Shown here piece after piece: positions 1 through 6,075 of a stretch of 6,075 nt of DNA; positions within the stretch are counted from its first letter, which is position 1, and each line of letters begins with the position of its first letter. This DNA comes from Sulfuricella sp. (lineage in GTDB: Bacteria; Pseudomonadota; Gammaproteobacteria; Burkholderiales; Sulfuricellaceae), in contig JAIOJM010000372.1 of assembly GCA_019911785.1 (NCBI GenBank), forward strand, positions 1 through 6,075, written 5' to 3'. Made by a program: the position numbers and the translations under genes. The notes under the pieces are model-generated. The model worked only from the letters and a program-made list of their open reading frames with translations. It ran no database searches and was not told the DNA's origin.

Positions 1-2680
1 GAATCGACCAGCTTTCATACAGCGCGGCCAGGGCGAGGAAGACCACCAGCAGCGACAGCGCAAACAGGAAGGGCGCCTGGCTGCCGGAGAGTTTTTCCTC
101 GAACGGGGTGCCGGACCACTCGAATCCGAGTCCTGGCGGCAGCTTCCTGGCCAGTTCCTCCATGGTCTGCATCGCCTCGCCGGTGCTGTGACCGGGCGCC
201 GGACTGCCGGCGATTTTCATCGCGGGCAGGCCGTTGAAGCGGTCGAGCTTGGGCGAGCCGACGATCCAGCGCGGCGTGACCAGCTCGGCCAGCGGCACCA
301 TTCCCCCGGCCCGGTTCCTGACCGACAGGCGCAGGAGCTTCTCCGGCGTGGTGCGCAAATCCGCCTCGGCCTGCATCTGCACGCGCAGGATCCGGCCCTG
401 GCGCTCGAAGTCGTTGATGTAGGCGACCCCCAGGGTCGATTGCAGGGTTTCGTTGAGGTCGGCAATGGAAACGCCGAGGGTTTCGGCCTTGCGCCGGTCG
501 ATGTCGAGCAGAAGCTGCGGTCCGGCCTCCTGACCTTCAGGCCGCACACCGGCCAGATTCGGGTTTTGTCCGGCCAGCCCCAGTGCCATGTTGCGCGCTT
601 CCAATAGTTTTTCGCGGCCGAGGCCGGCGCGGTCCTGCAGGCGGAAGTCGAAGCCGCCGGTGGAGGCGAGTTCCGGAATGGGCGGCGGATTAACGGCAAA
701 AATCATCGCCTGCTTGATCTGGAAAAACGCCATGTTGGCGCGCTGCACCAGCGCCGTGGAGGAATGCTCCGGGCCCTTGCGCTCGTCCCAGTCCTTGAGC
801 CGCACGAAAGCGAGGGCGGCGTTCTGGCCGCGGCCGAAAAAGGAGAAACCGACCACGCCGATGACTTTGGCTACTTCCGGCTGTTTGAGGTAATACTGCT
901 CGACTTGGGAGAGCACTTCGATCGTGCGTTCCTGCGAGGCGCCCGGCGGCAATTGCACCATGTTGATGAAGTAGCCCTGGTCTTCCTCGGGCAGGAAACT
1001 GCCGGGCAGGTGCATGAACAGCCAGCCGGTGGCGCCGATGATGGCGGCGTAAAGTACCAGGTAGCGCCCGGTTTTCCCGATCGCGCGCGCGACCCACGAT
1101 TGATAGCCCTGAGTGGTGCGGTCGAAGACGCGGTTGAACCAGCCGAAGAAGCCTTTGCTGGGCCGATATTCCTTGCCCGGTTCGTGCTTGAGGAGCGTGG
1201 CGCACAGGGCTGGCGTCAGCGTCAGCGCCATCAGGGCCGAGAACAGCATGGTGAGGATGAGGGTGACGGCAAACTGGCGGTAGATGACGCCGACCGAACC
1301 GCCGAAGAAGATCATCGGCGCGAACACGGCGGACAGCACCAGGGTGATGCCGATGATGGCGTTGAAGATCTGGTCCATTGCCTTGCGCGCAGCTTCCCGG
1401 GGCGCCAGCCCTTCCGAACGCATGATGCGCTCCACCGCCTCCACCACCACGATGGCGTCATCCACCACGATGCCGATCGCCAGCACCATGGCGAACAGGG
1501 TGAGCACGTTGATCGAATAGCCGAAGACATAGAGCCCGGCAAGGGCACCGGTCAGGGCGACCGGTACGACGATGGTAGGAATCAGGGTGGCGCGGAAATT
1601 CTCCAGGAACAGAAACATCACCAGGAATACCAACACTACCGCCTCCACCAAGGTCAGCAACACTTCCTTGATGGAAATGTCGACGAAGCGGGAGGTATCG
1701 TAGGGCACGTCCCAGGTCACGCCCTTGGGAAAGTAGGGCGCCATCTCATCCATTTTGGCGCGCACCGCCTTGACGACGTCCAGCGCGTTGCCGTTAGGCG
1801 CCACGCGGATGGCGATGGCCGCGGTCGGCTGTCTGTCGAGGCGGGCGAAGATGTTGTAGTCCTGCGAGCCCAGCTCCACCCTGGCAACGTCCTTCACCCG
1901 CACGGCGGATCCGTCCGGCTGGGTACGGATGAGAATATTGCCGAATTCCTCGGGCGTTGACAGGCGGCTGCGTGTGACGATCACCGCGTTCATCTGCTGG
2001 CCTGCTGCCGCTGGCGCCTGCCCCAGTTCGCCGGTGGCGAGTTCGACGTTCTGGGCGCGCACCGCGCGGGTCACGTCGCCGGGCGAGAGGTTGTAGGCAT
2101 GGAGCTTCTCCGGCTGGAGCCACAGGCGCATCGAATACTCGGTGCCGAACAGGATGGCCTCGCCCACGCCCTTGACGCGCCGCAGCGGGTCGAGCACGCT
2201 GGCGGCGGCGAAACTGCCGAGATCGACCGCCTTCAGGCTATTGTCCGGCGAATGCAGGGCGACGAACATCACATAGTTGCGCGAGGGCTTGGTCACCGAT
2301 ACCCCCACCCGCCGCACGTCGTCGGGCAGGCGCGCCTCGATGCGTTTGTAGCGGTTCTGCGCCTCCACCGAGGCGATGTCGATATTGGTGCCGGGCTCGA
2401 AGGTCAGGGTCACCGTGCCCGTGCCCAGTTCCGAGGCCGACTCCATGTAAAGCAGGTGCTCGATGCCATTCATTTCCTGCTCGATCAGGGCAGTGACCGT
2501 ATCCTCGACCACCTTGGCCGAGGCGCCCGGGTAGACGATGTTGAAGGCGATGGAAGGGGGGGCGACGGCCGGGTACTGTGACAGCGGCAGTCCCCGGATG
2601 GCGAGCCCGCCGGCGAGCATGATCGCCAGGGCGATTACCCAGGCGAAGACCGGACGGTCGATGAAGAATTTGGCGAACAT
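1..2680 (-). CDS. RND (HAE-1 family) efflux pump inner-membrane subunit, AcrB/MexB-like, 3' end outside window
   Basis: Proton-driven antiporter that takes amphiphilic drugs or metabolites from the inner membrane or periplasm and passes them through an adaptor to an outer-membrane channel. The start is the ATG ending at 2680: it gives the typical N terminus (MFAKFFIDRPVFAWVIA, then TM1), and AGGGG lies 6 bases upstream, overlapping the adaptor stop codon. 893 codons are open without a stop. The end (LVVFLVLAALYESWSI) is in TM8, so about 150 residues of a roughly 1050-residue family are missing, including the TM10 lysine of the proton relay. Seen: QYPAVAPP after TM1, YPGASAKVVEDTV, the TM4 proton-relay pair D407-D408 in VVDDAIVVVE (numbering as in E. 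coli AcrB), FFGGSVGVIYRQF, LTPALCATLL, GRGQN in the switch loop and FDFRLQDRAG. By alignment from memory, AcrB pocket residues correspond to Y136, F178, I607, F612, F614 and F625. Substrate cannot be deduced. Third gene of the tetR-adaptor-pump operon. Confidence 0.96.
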   Translation of the reverse strand, partial: MFAKFFIDRPVFAWVIALAIMLAGGLAIRGLPLSQYPAVAPPSIAFNIVYPGASAKVVEDTVTALIEQEMNGIEHLLYMESASELGTGTVTLTFEPGTNIDIASVEAQNRYKRIEARLPDDVRRVGVSVTKPSRNYVMFVALHSPDNSLKAVDLGSFAAASVLDPLRRVKGVGEAILFGTEYSMRLWLQPEKLHAYNLSPGDVTRAVRAQNVELATGELGQAPAAAGQQMNAVIVTRSRLSTPEEFGNILIRTQPDGSAVRVKDVARVELGSQDYNIFARLDRQPTAAIAIRVAPNGNALDVVKAVRAKMDEMAPYFPKGVTWDVPYDTSRFVDISIKEVLLTLVEAVVLVFLVMFLFLENFRATLIPTIVVPVALTGALAGLYVFGYSINVLTLFAMVLAIGIVVDDAIVVVEAVERIMRSEGLAPREAARKAMDQIFNAIIGITLVLSAVFAPMIFFGGSVGVIYRQFAVTLILTMLFSALMALTLTPALCATLLKHEPGKEYRPSKGFFGWFNRVFDRTTQGYQSWVARAIGKTGRYLVLYAAIIGATGWLFMHLPGSFLPEEDQGYFINMVQLPPGASQERTIEVLSQVEQYYLKQPEVAKVIGVVGFSFFGRGQNAALAFVRLKDWDERKGPEHSSTALVQRANMAFFQIKQAMIFAVNPPPIPELASTGGFDFRLQDRAGLGREKLLEARNMALGLAGQNPNLAGVRPEGQEAGPQLLLDIDRRKAETLGVSIADLNETLQSTLGVAYINDFERQGRILRVQMQAEADLRTTPEKLLRLSVRNRAGGMVPLAELVTPRWIVGSPKLDRFNGLPAMKIAGSPAPGHSTGEAMQTMEELARKLPPGLGFEWSGTPFEEKLSGSQAPFLFALSLLVVFLALAALYESWSI

Positions 2681-2689
2681 ACGCTACCC

Positions 2690-3826
2690 CTATTTCTTGA
2701 CGCCAGCCGGCGGCTGCGCGGCAGGGGTGGCGTTCGGATTCCAAGGCACCGGCTTTACCGGCGTGCCGGGGCGCGCCTTCTGAAGGCCGTTGACGATCAC
2801 CTGCTCGCCGCCTTTCAGGCCTTCGGCGATGACGAAATCGCCGCCGCTCATGCCGCCGGTTTTCACCGGCCTGGGCGCCGCCTTGCCTTCGCCATCCACG
2901 ATCATGACGATCTGCCCCTGCGGGCTCGGCTGCACGGCGCGCTGAGGTACCCGGATAGCCTGGTCGAGCAGGGCTTCCGGGAAGCGGATGCGCACAAAGG
3001 CGCCGGGCAGCAATTCATGCCTGGGGTTGGGAAACACGGCGCGCAGTGAAACGCTGCCGGTGGCCGGATCGACGGCAAGGTCAGAAAATATTAGTTTGCC
3101 CGGCTGCGGATAGATGCTGCCGTCTTCCAGCACCATTTCCACCCCGGCCTGTTCCGCTGCCTTGAGCCTGCCCGCCTTCACGGCCTGCCTGAGTCGGAGC
3201 AGATCGGCGCCGGGCTGGGTAAAGTTGGCGTAGATCGGGTCGATCTGCTCGATGGTGGCCAGATGCGTCGCCGCGCTTTTGCTCACCAGTGCTCCTTCGG
3301 TCACCAGGGCGCGACCGATGCGGCCTGAAATCGGTGCCGGCACGGCGGTGTTCTCCTGGTCGATGCGGGCGCGTGTCAGTGCCACTTCGGCCTGTTTCAC
3401 CCTGGCCTCGGCCAGATCGACTTCCTGCTGGCTCACCGCCTTGATTTCGAGCAGGGGCCGGTAGCGGTCCAGAGTCAGTCGGGCGACGGCCAGATCCGCC
3501 TTGGCCGCGTCGAAAGACGCCTGGTAGTTGCGCGGGTCGATGCGAAACAGGGTGGCGCCTTCCTTGACATCGGTGCCTTCGGCAAACAGGCGCTTTTCCA
3601 GAATGCCGTCCACCTGCGCCCGCACCTGTGCGGTGCGAAATGCCTGCAAGCGGCCCGGCAGTTCCTGGGTGAGGGTGGCCGAACCCGGCGTGACGGTGAT
3701 GACATCGACTTCCGGCGGCGGCATGGCCGGACCGCCGGGGCCGGCGGCGGATTTTTGGTCGCCCCCCTTACCGCAACCCGCAAGTGCGGCTGTCAGCAGA
3801 AGCATCAGCAGAATATTTCGGTTCAT
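2690..3826 (-). CDS. RND efflux periplasmic adaptor (membrane fusion) lipoprotein, AcrA/MexA-like
   Basis: Periplasmic bridge between the RND pump and an outer-membrane channel. 378 residues, a normal length for the HlyD/AcrA adaptor family. The frame is open further upstream, to an ATG at 3988, but that extension lies inside the tetR gene. The start ending at 3826 has AAGGAA 6 bases upstream and opens a lipoprotein signal: MNRN, a hydrophobic stretch, then lipobox L15-A16-G17-C18, so C18 should be acylated after cleavage. A Gly/Pro-rich linker (19-40) follows. Domains by pattern: first lipoyl half about 63-100 (QAFRTAQVRAQVDGILEKR), alpha-hairpin about 101-160 (DLAVARLTLDRYRPLL, ARVKQAEVALTRARID), second lipoyl half about 162-195 (VPAPISGRIGRALVTEGALV), beta-barrel about 200-285 (DPIYANFTQPGADLLRL, TGSVSLRAVFPNP, LLPGAFVRIR), membrane-proximal domain about 290-360 (IRVPQRAVQ, GLKGGEQVIVNGLQKARPG). 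It lies 13 bases after tetR and 9 bases before the pump gene, so the three are co-transcribed. Residue +2 after the lipid cysteine is Gly, not Asp. Confidence 0.95.
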   Translation of the reverse strand: MNRNILLMLLLTAALAGCGKGGDQKSAAGPGGPAMPPPEVDVITVTPGSATLTQELPGRLQAFRTAQVRAQVDGILEKRLFAEGTDVKEGATLFRIDPRNYQASFDAAKADLAVARLTLDRYRPLLEIKAVSQQEVDLAEARVKQAEVALTRARIDQENTAVPAPISGRIGRALVTEGALVSKSAATHLATIEQIDPIYANFTQPGADLLRLRQAVKAGRLKAAEQAGVEMVLEDGSIYPQPGKLIFSDLAVDPATGSVSLRAVFPNPRHELLPGAFVRIRFPEALLDQAIRVPQRAVQPSPQGQIVMIVDGEGKAAPRPVKTGGMSGGDFVIAEGLKGGEQVIVNGLQKARPGTPVKPVPWNPNATPAAQPPAGVKK

Positions 3827-3839
3827 GTTCGGTTCCTTG

Positions 3840-4445
3840 TTAATTATTTGGGGCGTAGGCGCGCAGAAAGCAATCCACGATCTGCCCGATTCGAGCTGTT
3901 TCCAGGGCTTCAGGCAGCGGGATATTGCTGCTGAGGCGCCGAAAATGATCGATGTTATGGAGCATGCCCACCAGCATTTCGGCGGCAAAGCGAGGATCGT
4001 CCCGGCGCAGGCGGCCAGCGGCCATGGCGCGGCCGAGGAAATCCGCCAGCCGGGCGGCGGTCTGCTCCGGCCCCTTGGCGAAGAAGGCCTGGGCCAGAGT
4101 CGGAAAACGCACTGCTTCGGCCATCAGGGTGCGGAATAGGGCAAGCCCCTCGGCACCATGCACCTTCTGGCGGAAGGCCGAGCCAAAGCGGAGGAGGGTG
4201 GCGCGCACGTCGTCCGTCTGGCCGTCCAGCGTAACCACAATGGCGGCTGAAACCAGGCCGACCGACTCGCTGAACAGCTCATCCTTGCTGGGGAAATGGT
4301 TGTAGAGCGTCTGTTTGGCCACGCCGGCGCGTGCGGCGATGCCATCCACGCTGGCCCGGTAGCCTTCCTCCATGAAGGCTTCCCTTGCTGCCTGGATCAG
4401 GCGGTTGCGGGTATCGGCGACGGCGGATTCTGCAGGATGGGGCAT
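3840..4445 (-). CDS. TetR/AcrR-family transcriptional repressor with AefR-like C-terminal domain
   Basis: Probable local repressor of the efflux operon, 201 residues, usual TetR length. The N-terminal DNA-binding domain spans about residues 11-57: TRNRLIQAAREAFMEEGY (helix 1), SVDGIAARAGVAKQTLYNHF (helix-turn-helix, recognition helix about 41-51), then PSKDELF, the classic TetR signature. The C-terminal half (about 80-195) has the pattern of AefR-like TetR ligand domains: LFRTLMAEAVRFPTLAQAFF, then a GP-containing turn, ARLADFLGRAMAAGRLRRDDPRFAAEMLVGML. The ligand is unknown. The ATG ending at 4445 is chosen because GAGAGG lies 4 bases upstream and a promoter with an overlapping palindrome precedes it; no better start exists nearer the HTH. 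It is the first gene of the operon: its stop codon is followed by only 13 bases before the adaptor start, and those hold the adaptor's ribosome binding site. Being first in the same direction as the pump, rather than divergent, implies autoregulation together with its targets. Confidence 0.95.
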   Translation of the reverse strand: MPHPAESAVADTRNRLIQAAREAFMEEGYRASVDGIAARAGVAKQTLYNHFPSKDELFSESVGLVSAAIVVTLDGQTDDVRATLLRFGSAFRQKVHGAEGLALFRTLMAEAVRFPTLAQAFFAKGPEQTAARLADFLGRAMAAGRLRRDDPRFAAEMLVGMLHNIDHFRRLSSNIPLPEALETARIGQIVDCFLRAYAPNN

Positions 4446-4468
4446 GGCGCCTCTCTAATTCAAACGGT

Positions 4469-4491
4469 ATGGACTGGACAGTCTAGTCCAT
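4469..4491. promoter_or_regulatory. Probable TetR operator: 23-bp near-perfect palindrome over the efflux operon promoter
   Basis: The 23 bases centred on 4480 form an inverted repeat with 10 of 11 arm pairs matching; outer arms read ATGGACT (4469-4475) and AGTCCAT (4485-4491). A second, shorter dyad, GACTG-GA-CAGTC (4472-4483), sits inside with its centre displaced by about 2.5 bases. The palindrome covers the proposed -10 hexamer and the likely transcription start, where a bound TetR-family dimer would block RNA polymerase. It lies 23 bases upstream of the regulator's start codon. Length, symmetry and position fit a TetR-family operator; that the neighbouring TetR protein binds it is inference. 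Confidence 0.85.
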
Positions 4492-4508
4492 GCATTTGCG
4501 GAGGTCAA
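4480..4508 (-). promoter_or_regulatory. Sigma70-type promoter of the tetR-adaptor-pump operon
   Basis: On the minus strand there is a -35 box TTGACC (4508-4503; 5 of 6 to consensus), a 17-base spacer, and a -10 box TAGACT (4485-4480; 4 of 6, keeping the key TA and final T). Spacing is optimal. Transcription would start around 4473, giving a leader of some 25-30 bases before the tetR ATG, with the ribosome binding site GAGAGG at 4455-4450. The -10 box lies inside the palindrome, consistent with repression. Predicted from sequence only. Confidence 0.75.
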
Positions 4509-4534
4509 TGGTGTTATGCGGTGTGACAACGATG

Positions 4535-4556
4535 GACTGATTGAACCGGGTCAGTC
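4535..4556. repeat. Inverted repeat upstream of the efflux promoter, sharing a half-site with the operator
   Basis: Perfect 6-bp arms GACTGA (4535-4540) and TCAGTC (4551-4556) separated by 10 bases. The left arm sits within ATGGACTG (4532-4539), identical to the first eight bases of the operator palindrome at 4469. It lies 27 bases upstream of the -35 box. It could be a second, weaker binding site for the same regulator, a site for another regulator, or chance; short arms keep confidence low. Confidence 0.4.
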
Positions 4557-4646
4557 TGTCGATGTAGGCATCTTGAGCGTCCGCAATACATCGGGAAGCG
4601 GACTTTCAACCTGTGTGCCGCCTGATTCGCCATGGCTGGCGACTTC

Positions 4647-4673
4647 AAAGAAATAATTCGGATGCCTCCGAAT
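4647..4673 (-). terminator. Probable intrinsic terminator after the O-methyltransferase gene
   Basis: Read on the minus strand, 21 bases after the methyltransferase stop codon, there is a perfect 7-bp stem (ATTCGGA / TCCGAAT, 4673-4667 and 4662-4656) with a 4-base loop, followed directly by the T-rich run TATTTCTTT. The stem is short with only three G-C pairs, and the T run is broken by one C, so termination may be partial. It separates the methyltransferase transcript from the efflux operon, which has its own promoter further on. Confidence 0.6.
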
Positions 4674-4693
4674 CAGGGCTCACCGCACAAGTC

Positions 4694-5812
4694 TCAAGCT
4701 TTCGGCCTCAGCACCAGTATCTTCCCGAATGATCGAAGGCCGACTTGCTCTTCAAGCACCAATCCGGATTGATCGAAAAGGTTCTGCCACTCAGGAAGTG
4801 TCCTCTCCCTGCCTCGGGTACCCATGAACATCTGCATGTCGAAGGCGGAGCTGGAAAAGTCGGCCCTCAATTCCGAAACGACCATCTCCATTAGCGCAAT
4901 GCGGGCACCAGTGCCGGCGCTTGCGGCAGTCAGATTACGCAGCACCTTGATGCAATGTTCGTCATCCAAGCCATGCAGGACGGCACTCAGCAAGTAGATA
5001 TCCTTGTCGCCATTGGCTGGCGGAACCGATTCAAGAAAGTCTCCGGCCTGGTAAGTTAATCGAGAAAGCAGGGCAGGCGATTCCTTTCCGGTCCAGTATA
5101 TTGCCGCTGATTGAACAACCTGCTCCCGGTCGAACACTAAAGCCGTGAGATGCGAATGCCGCTTCAATACGGCCAGTGATTTACTTCCCTTCGAGCCGCC
5201 TACGTCGATGATGCGGTCAAAGCGTCCCCAATCGAAGTCGGTCGCAAAGCTGCCCCCCATCAAGGCCTCCACACTATCCATGGCACGGGCAAACAGCGAA
5301 TCGAATTCGGCATGGTCGTCCATGTAGGAATATAGTTCCTGTCCGTGAGCAAGTTGGAACGGCACGTTCCCGCTGCGCACCCCTTGTTCCAGTTGCTCAT
5401 ACCAAGGCCGGCTCATTTCGACCGAGTTGTGCATCAAGATCATTGCCTTGACGTTCTTCGGGTTGTCTTCTCGCAAATGGGCGGAAAGTGTATTGTTCTT
5501 GAAAACCCGAGGCGCCGCTTCTTCAAATATACCCATTGCCGCCAACATACGGAGCAGACGGTAAATGGCGTCCGGTTGGGCCGAGACTCGTGCTGCAATA
5601 ATTTCAGCTGTTAAGAATTCATCTCCCAGGACGGATGCAATGTCCAAGCGTGCGGCGACGTGAAGCACACGTGACTGCCAAAACGCCGAGCCGATCTGGA
5701 TTAGCCGAAATGGTGGCGGCGTGACCTTGTTGGGAATGTTCTGCAGCCAAGAGGCAAATTTCATCAGTTTTGCAAAGCGGCGAACTGCACCAGAATTTTT
5801 CTGTAACGACAT
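4694..5812 (-). CDS. SAM-dependent O-methyltransferase (family 2, CrtF / plant caffeate-OMT type)
   Basis: Predicted to move a methyl group from S-adenosylmethionine to a hydroxyl of a small molecule, often aromatic, polyketide or carotenoid in this family; the substrate is not predictable here. Complete, 372 residues, slightly longer than usual (about 330-360) through an N-terminal extension. The ATG ending at 5812 has AGGAG 7 bases upstream (5824-5820), which favours it over the internal Met17. Residues about 35-120 form the winged-helix dimerisation domain (SAFWQSRVLHVAARLDIAS, AIYRLLRMLAAMGIFEE). The Rossmann SAM domain follows: motif I IIDVGGSKG (201-209), FDREQVV (227-233), GDFLESVPP (257-265), and LLSAVLHGLDDE (274-285), in which H280 aligns with the catalytic base. 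The C-terminal ERTLPEWQNLF (336-346) is typical. Motif I has Ser where a third Gly is common, and the usual DWDDE reads GLDDE. Base composition is more AT-rich than in the efflux genes (spot counts 28-31 GC per 60, against 35-47), hinting at separate origin. No clear promoter is seen in the 140 bases upstream. Confidence 0.92.
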   Translation of the reverse strand: MSLQKNSGAVRRFAKLMKFASWLQNIPNKVTPPPFRLIQIGSAFWQSRVLHVAARLDIASVLGDEFLTAEIIAARVSAQPDAIYRLLRMLAAMGIFEEAAPRVFKNNTLSAHLREDNPKNVKAMILMHNSVEMSRPWYEQLEQGVRSGNVPFQLAHGQELYSYMDDHAEFDSLFARAMDSVEALMGGSFATDFDWGRFDRIIDVGGSKGSKSLAVLKRHSHLTALVFDREQVVQSAAIYWTGKESPALLSRLTYQAGDFLESVPPANGDKDIYLLSAVLHGLDDEHCIKVLRNLTAASAGTGARIALMEMVVSELRADFSSSAFDMQMFMGTRGRERTLPEWQNLFDQSGLVLEEQVGLRSFGKILVLRPKA

Positions 5813-5952
5813 TGCAAATCTCCTGTTATTTTTGCCGGTTTGGCGTCAAGCCAGCGCGCGTAGGGCGCAATCGTTATCGCATCGAATGAGGGGGCGCAGG
5901 GATGGGCGACTTGTGCGAGTTGCAGATAAGCTCAAGTCAGAACTTCTACTGA

Positions 5953-6075
5953 TTACCCCAGCTCCTTCAACAACCGAATAATCTCTTCCACCCTGTTTTT
6001 CACTTCCGGCATCTCCCTGCTGACTTTCAGTCGGTCCGGCCCGGCCAGTTTGCAGCCGGGCTTGCTCTGGATCAT
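5953..6075 (-). CDS. Unidentified short or partial protein, C-terminal 40 residues, at window edge
   Basis: An open frame enters from the right edge and ends in TAA at 5953-5955, giving 40 residues. The first visible codon, at the very edge, is ATG, but with no upstream sequence it cannot be judged a real start; the gene may continue beyond the window. The product is charged and helix-prone: residues 24-39 (EVKNRVEEIIRLLKEL) would form an amphipathic helix with Val/Ile/Leu on one face, such as ends many DNA-binding, dimerising or toxin-antitoxin-type proteins. One Cys (C8) and a Gly-Pro-Asp turn precede it. I do not recognise the family. It lies 140 bases upstream of the methyltransferase on the same strand, and I see no terminator between them, so co-transcription is possible. 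That it is coding rests on an uninterrupted frame and a protein-like composition, which is modest evidence at this length. Confidence 0.45.
   Translation of the reverse strand: MIQSKPGCKLAGPDRLKVSREMPEVKNRVEEIIRLLKELG

Noticed and set aside
764..1960. 398-codon plus-strand open frame
   Set aside because: It is antisense to the well-supported RND pump. Its product is a low-diversity His/Asp/Gly/Gln/Arg-rich chain with no recognisable fold, as expected from the reverse strand of a high-GC gene.
2238..2744. 168-codon minus-strand frame overlapping the pump start
   Set aside because: Same strand but a different frame from the pump and adaptor, both of which match family motifs here; the product is Arg/Gly/His-rich without motifs.
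3827..3988. 54-residue N-terminal extension of the adaptor from an ATG at 3988
   Set aside because: It lies inside the tetR coding region in another frame and would bury a clear lipoprotein signal peptide; the ATG ending at 3826 has its own ribosome binding site.
3528..4139. 203-codon plus-strand open frame across the adaptor and tetR
   Set aside because: Antisense to two convincing genes, spanning their junction, with no recognisable domain and no ribosome binding site that I could see.
4579..4603. Inverted repeat GTCCGC / GCGGAC with 13-base loop
   Set aside because: A 6-bp stem with a long loop and no T run in either direction; too weak to call a terminator or an operator.
5813..5952. 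Candidate methyltransferase promoter (TTGACG at about 5851-5846 on the minus strand)
   Set aside because: No acceptable -10 box lies 16-18 bases downstream of it, and it would fall almost on the ribosome binding site. A GATAAC element further up lacks a -35 partner.

Overview
The window carries the end of one unidentified gene, a SAM-dependent O-methyltransferase gene, and a tetR - adaptor - RND pump operon. Every gene supported here lies on the minus strand. AcrAB/MexAB-type (HAE-1) tripartite efflux genes, a lipoprotein adaptor, Shine-Dalgarno sites and high GC in the efflux genes suggest a Gram-negative proteobacterium. Beta- or gammaproteobacterial is my guess; nothing in the window fixes the genus.

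Layout in the direction of transcription (right to left). (1) 6075-5953: a short open frame cut by the window edge, 40 residues, function unknown. (2) 5952-5813: a 140-base gap with a good ribosome binding site for the next gene but no convincing promoter. (3) 5812-4694: a complete 372-residue O-methyltransferase of the CrtF/plant-caffeate-OMT type, visibly more AT-rich than the efflux genes. (4) 4693-4446: an intergenic region with a probable intrinsic terminator for the methyltransferase, an inverted repeat, a strong sigma70-like promoter, and a 23-bp near-perfect palindrome over its -10 element. (5) 4445-3840: a TetR/AcrR regulator with an AefR-like C-terminal half. (6) 3826-2690: a periplasmic adaptor (membrane fusion) lipoprotein. 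(7) 2680-1: an RND/HAE-1 inner-membrane pump, 893 codons visible, cut by the left edge in the eighth transmembrane helix.

The regulator, adaptor and pump are 13 and 9 bases apart, so they almost certainly form one operon. It is probably autorepressed by its first gene through the palindrome: an inducing ligand would release the TetR protein, and adaptor and pump would be made together. No outer-membrane channel gene is visible; it could lie beyond the left edge or elsewhere. The methyltransferase is on the same strand but separated by a terminator and its own gap, so a functional link to the pump is only a hypothesis. I see no mobile element, CRISPR array, tRNA or rRNA. I found no convincing new system; the most informative parts are the operator region and the drug-pocket substitutions in the pump.
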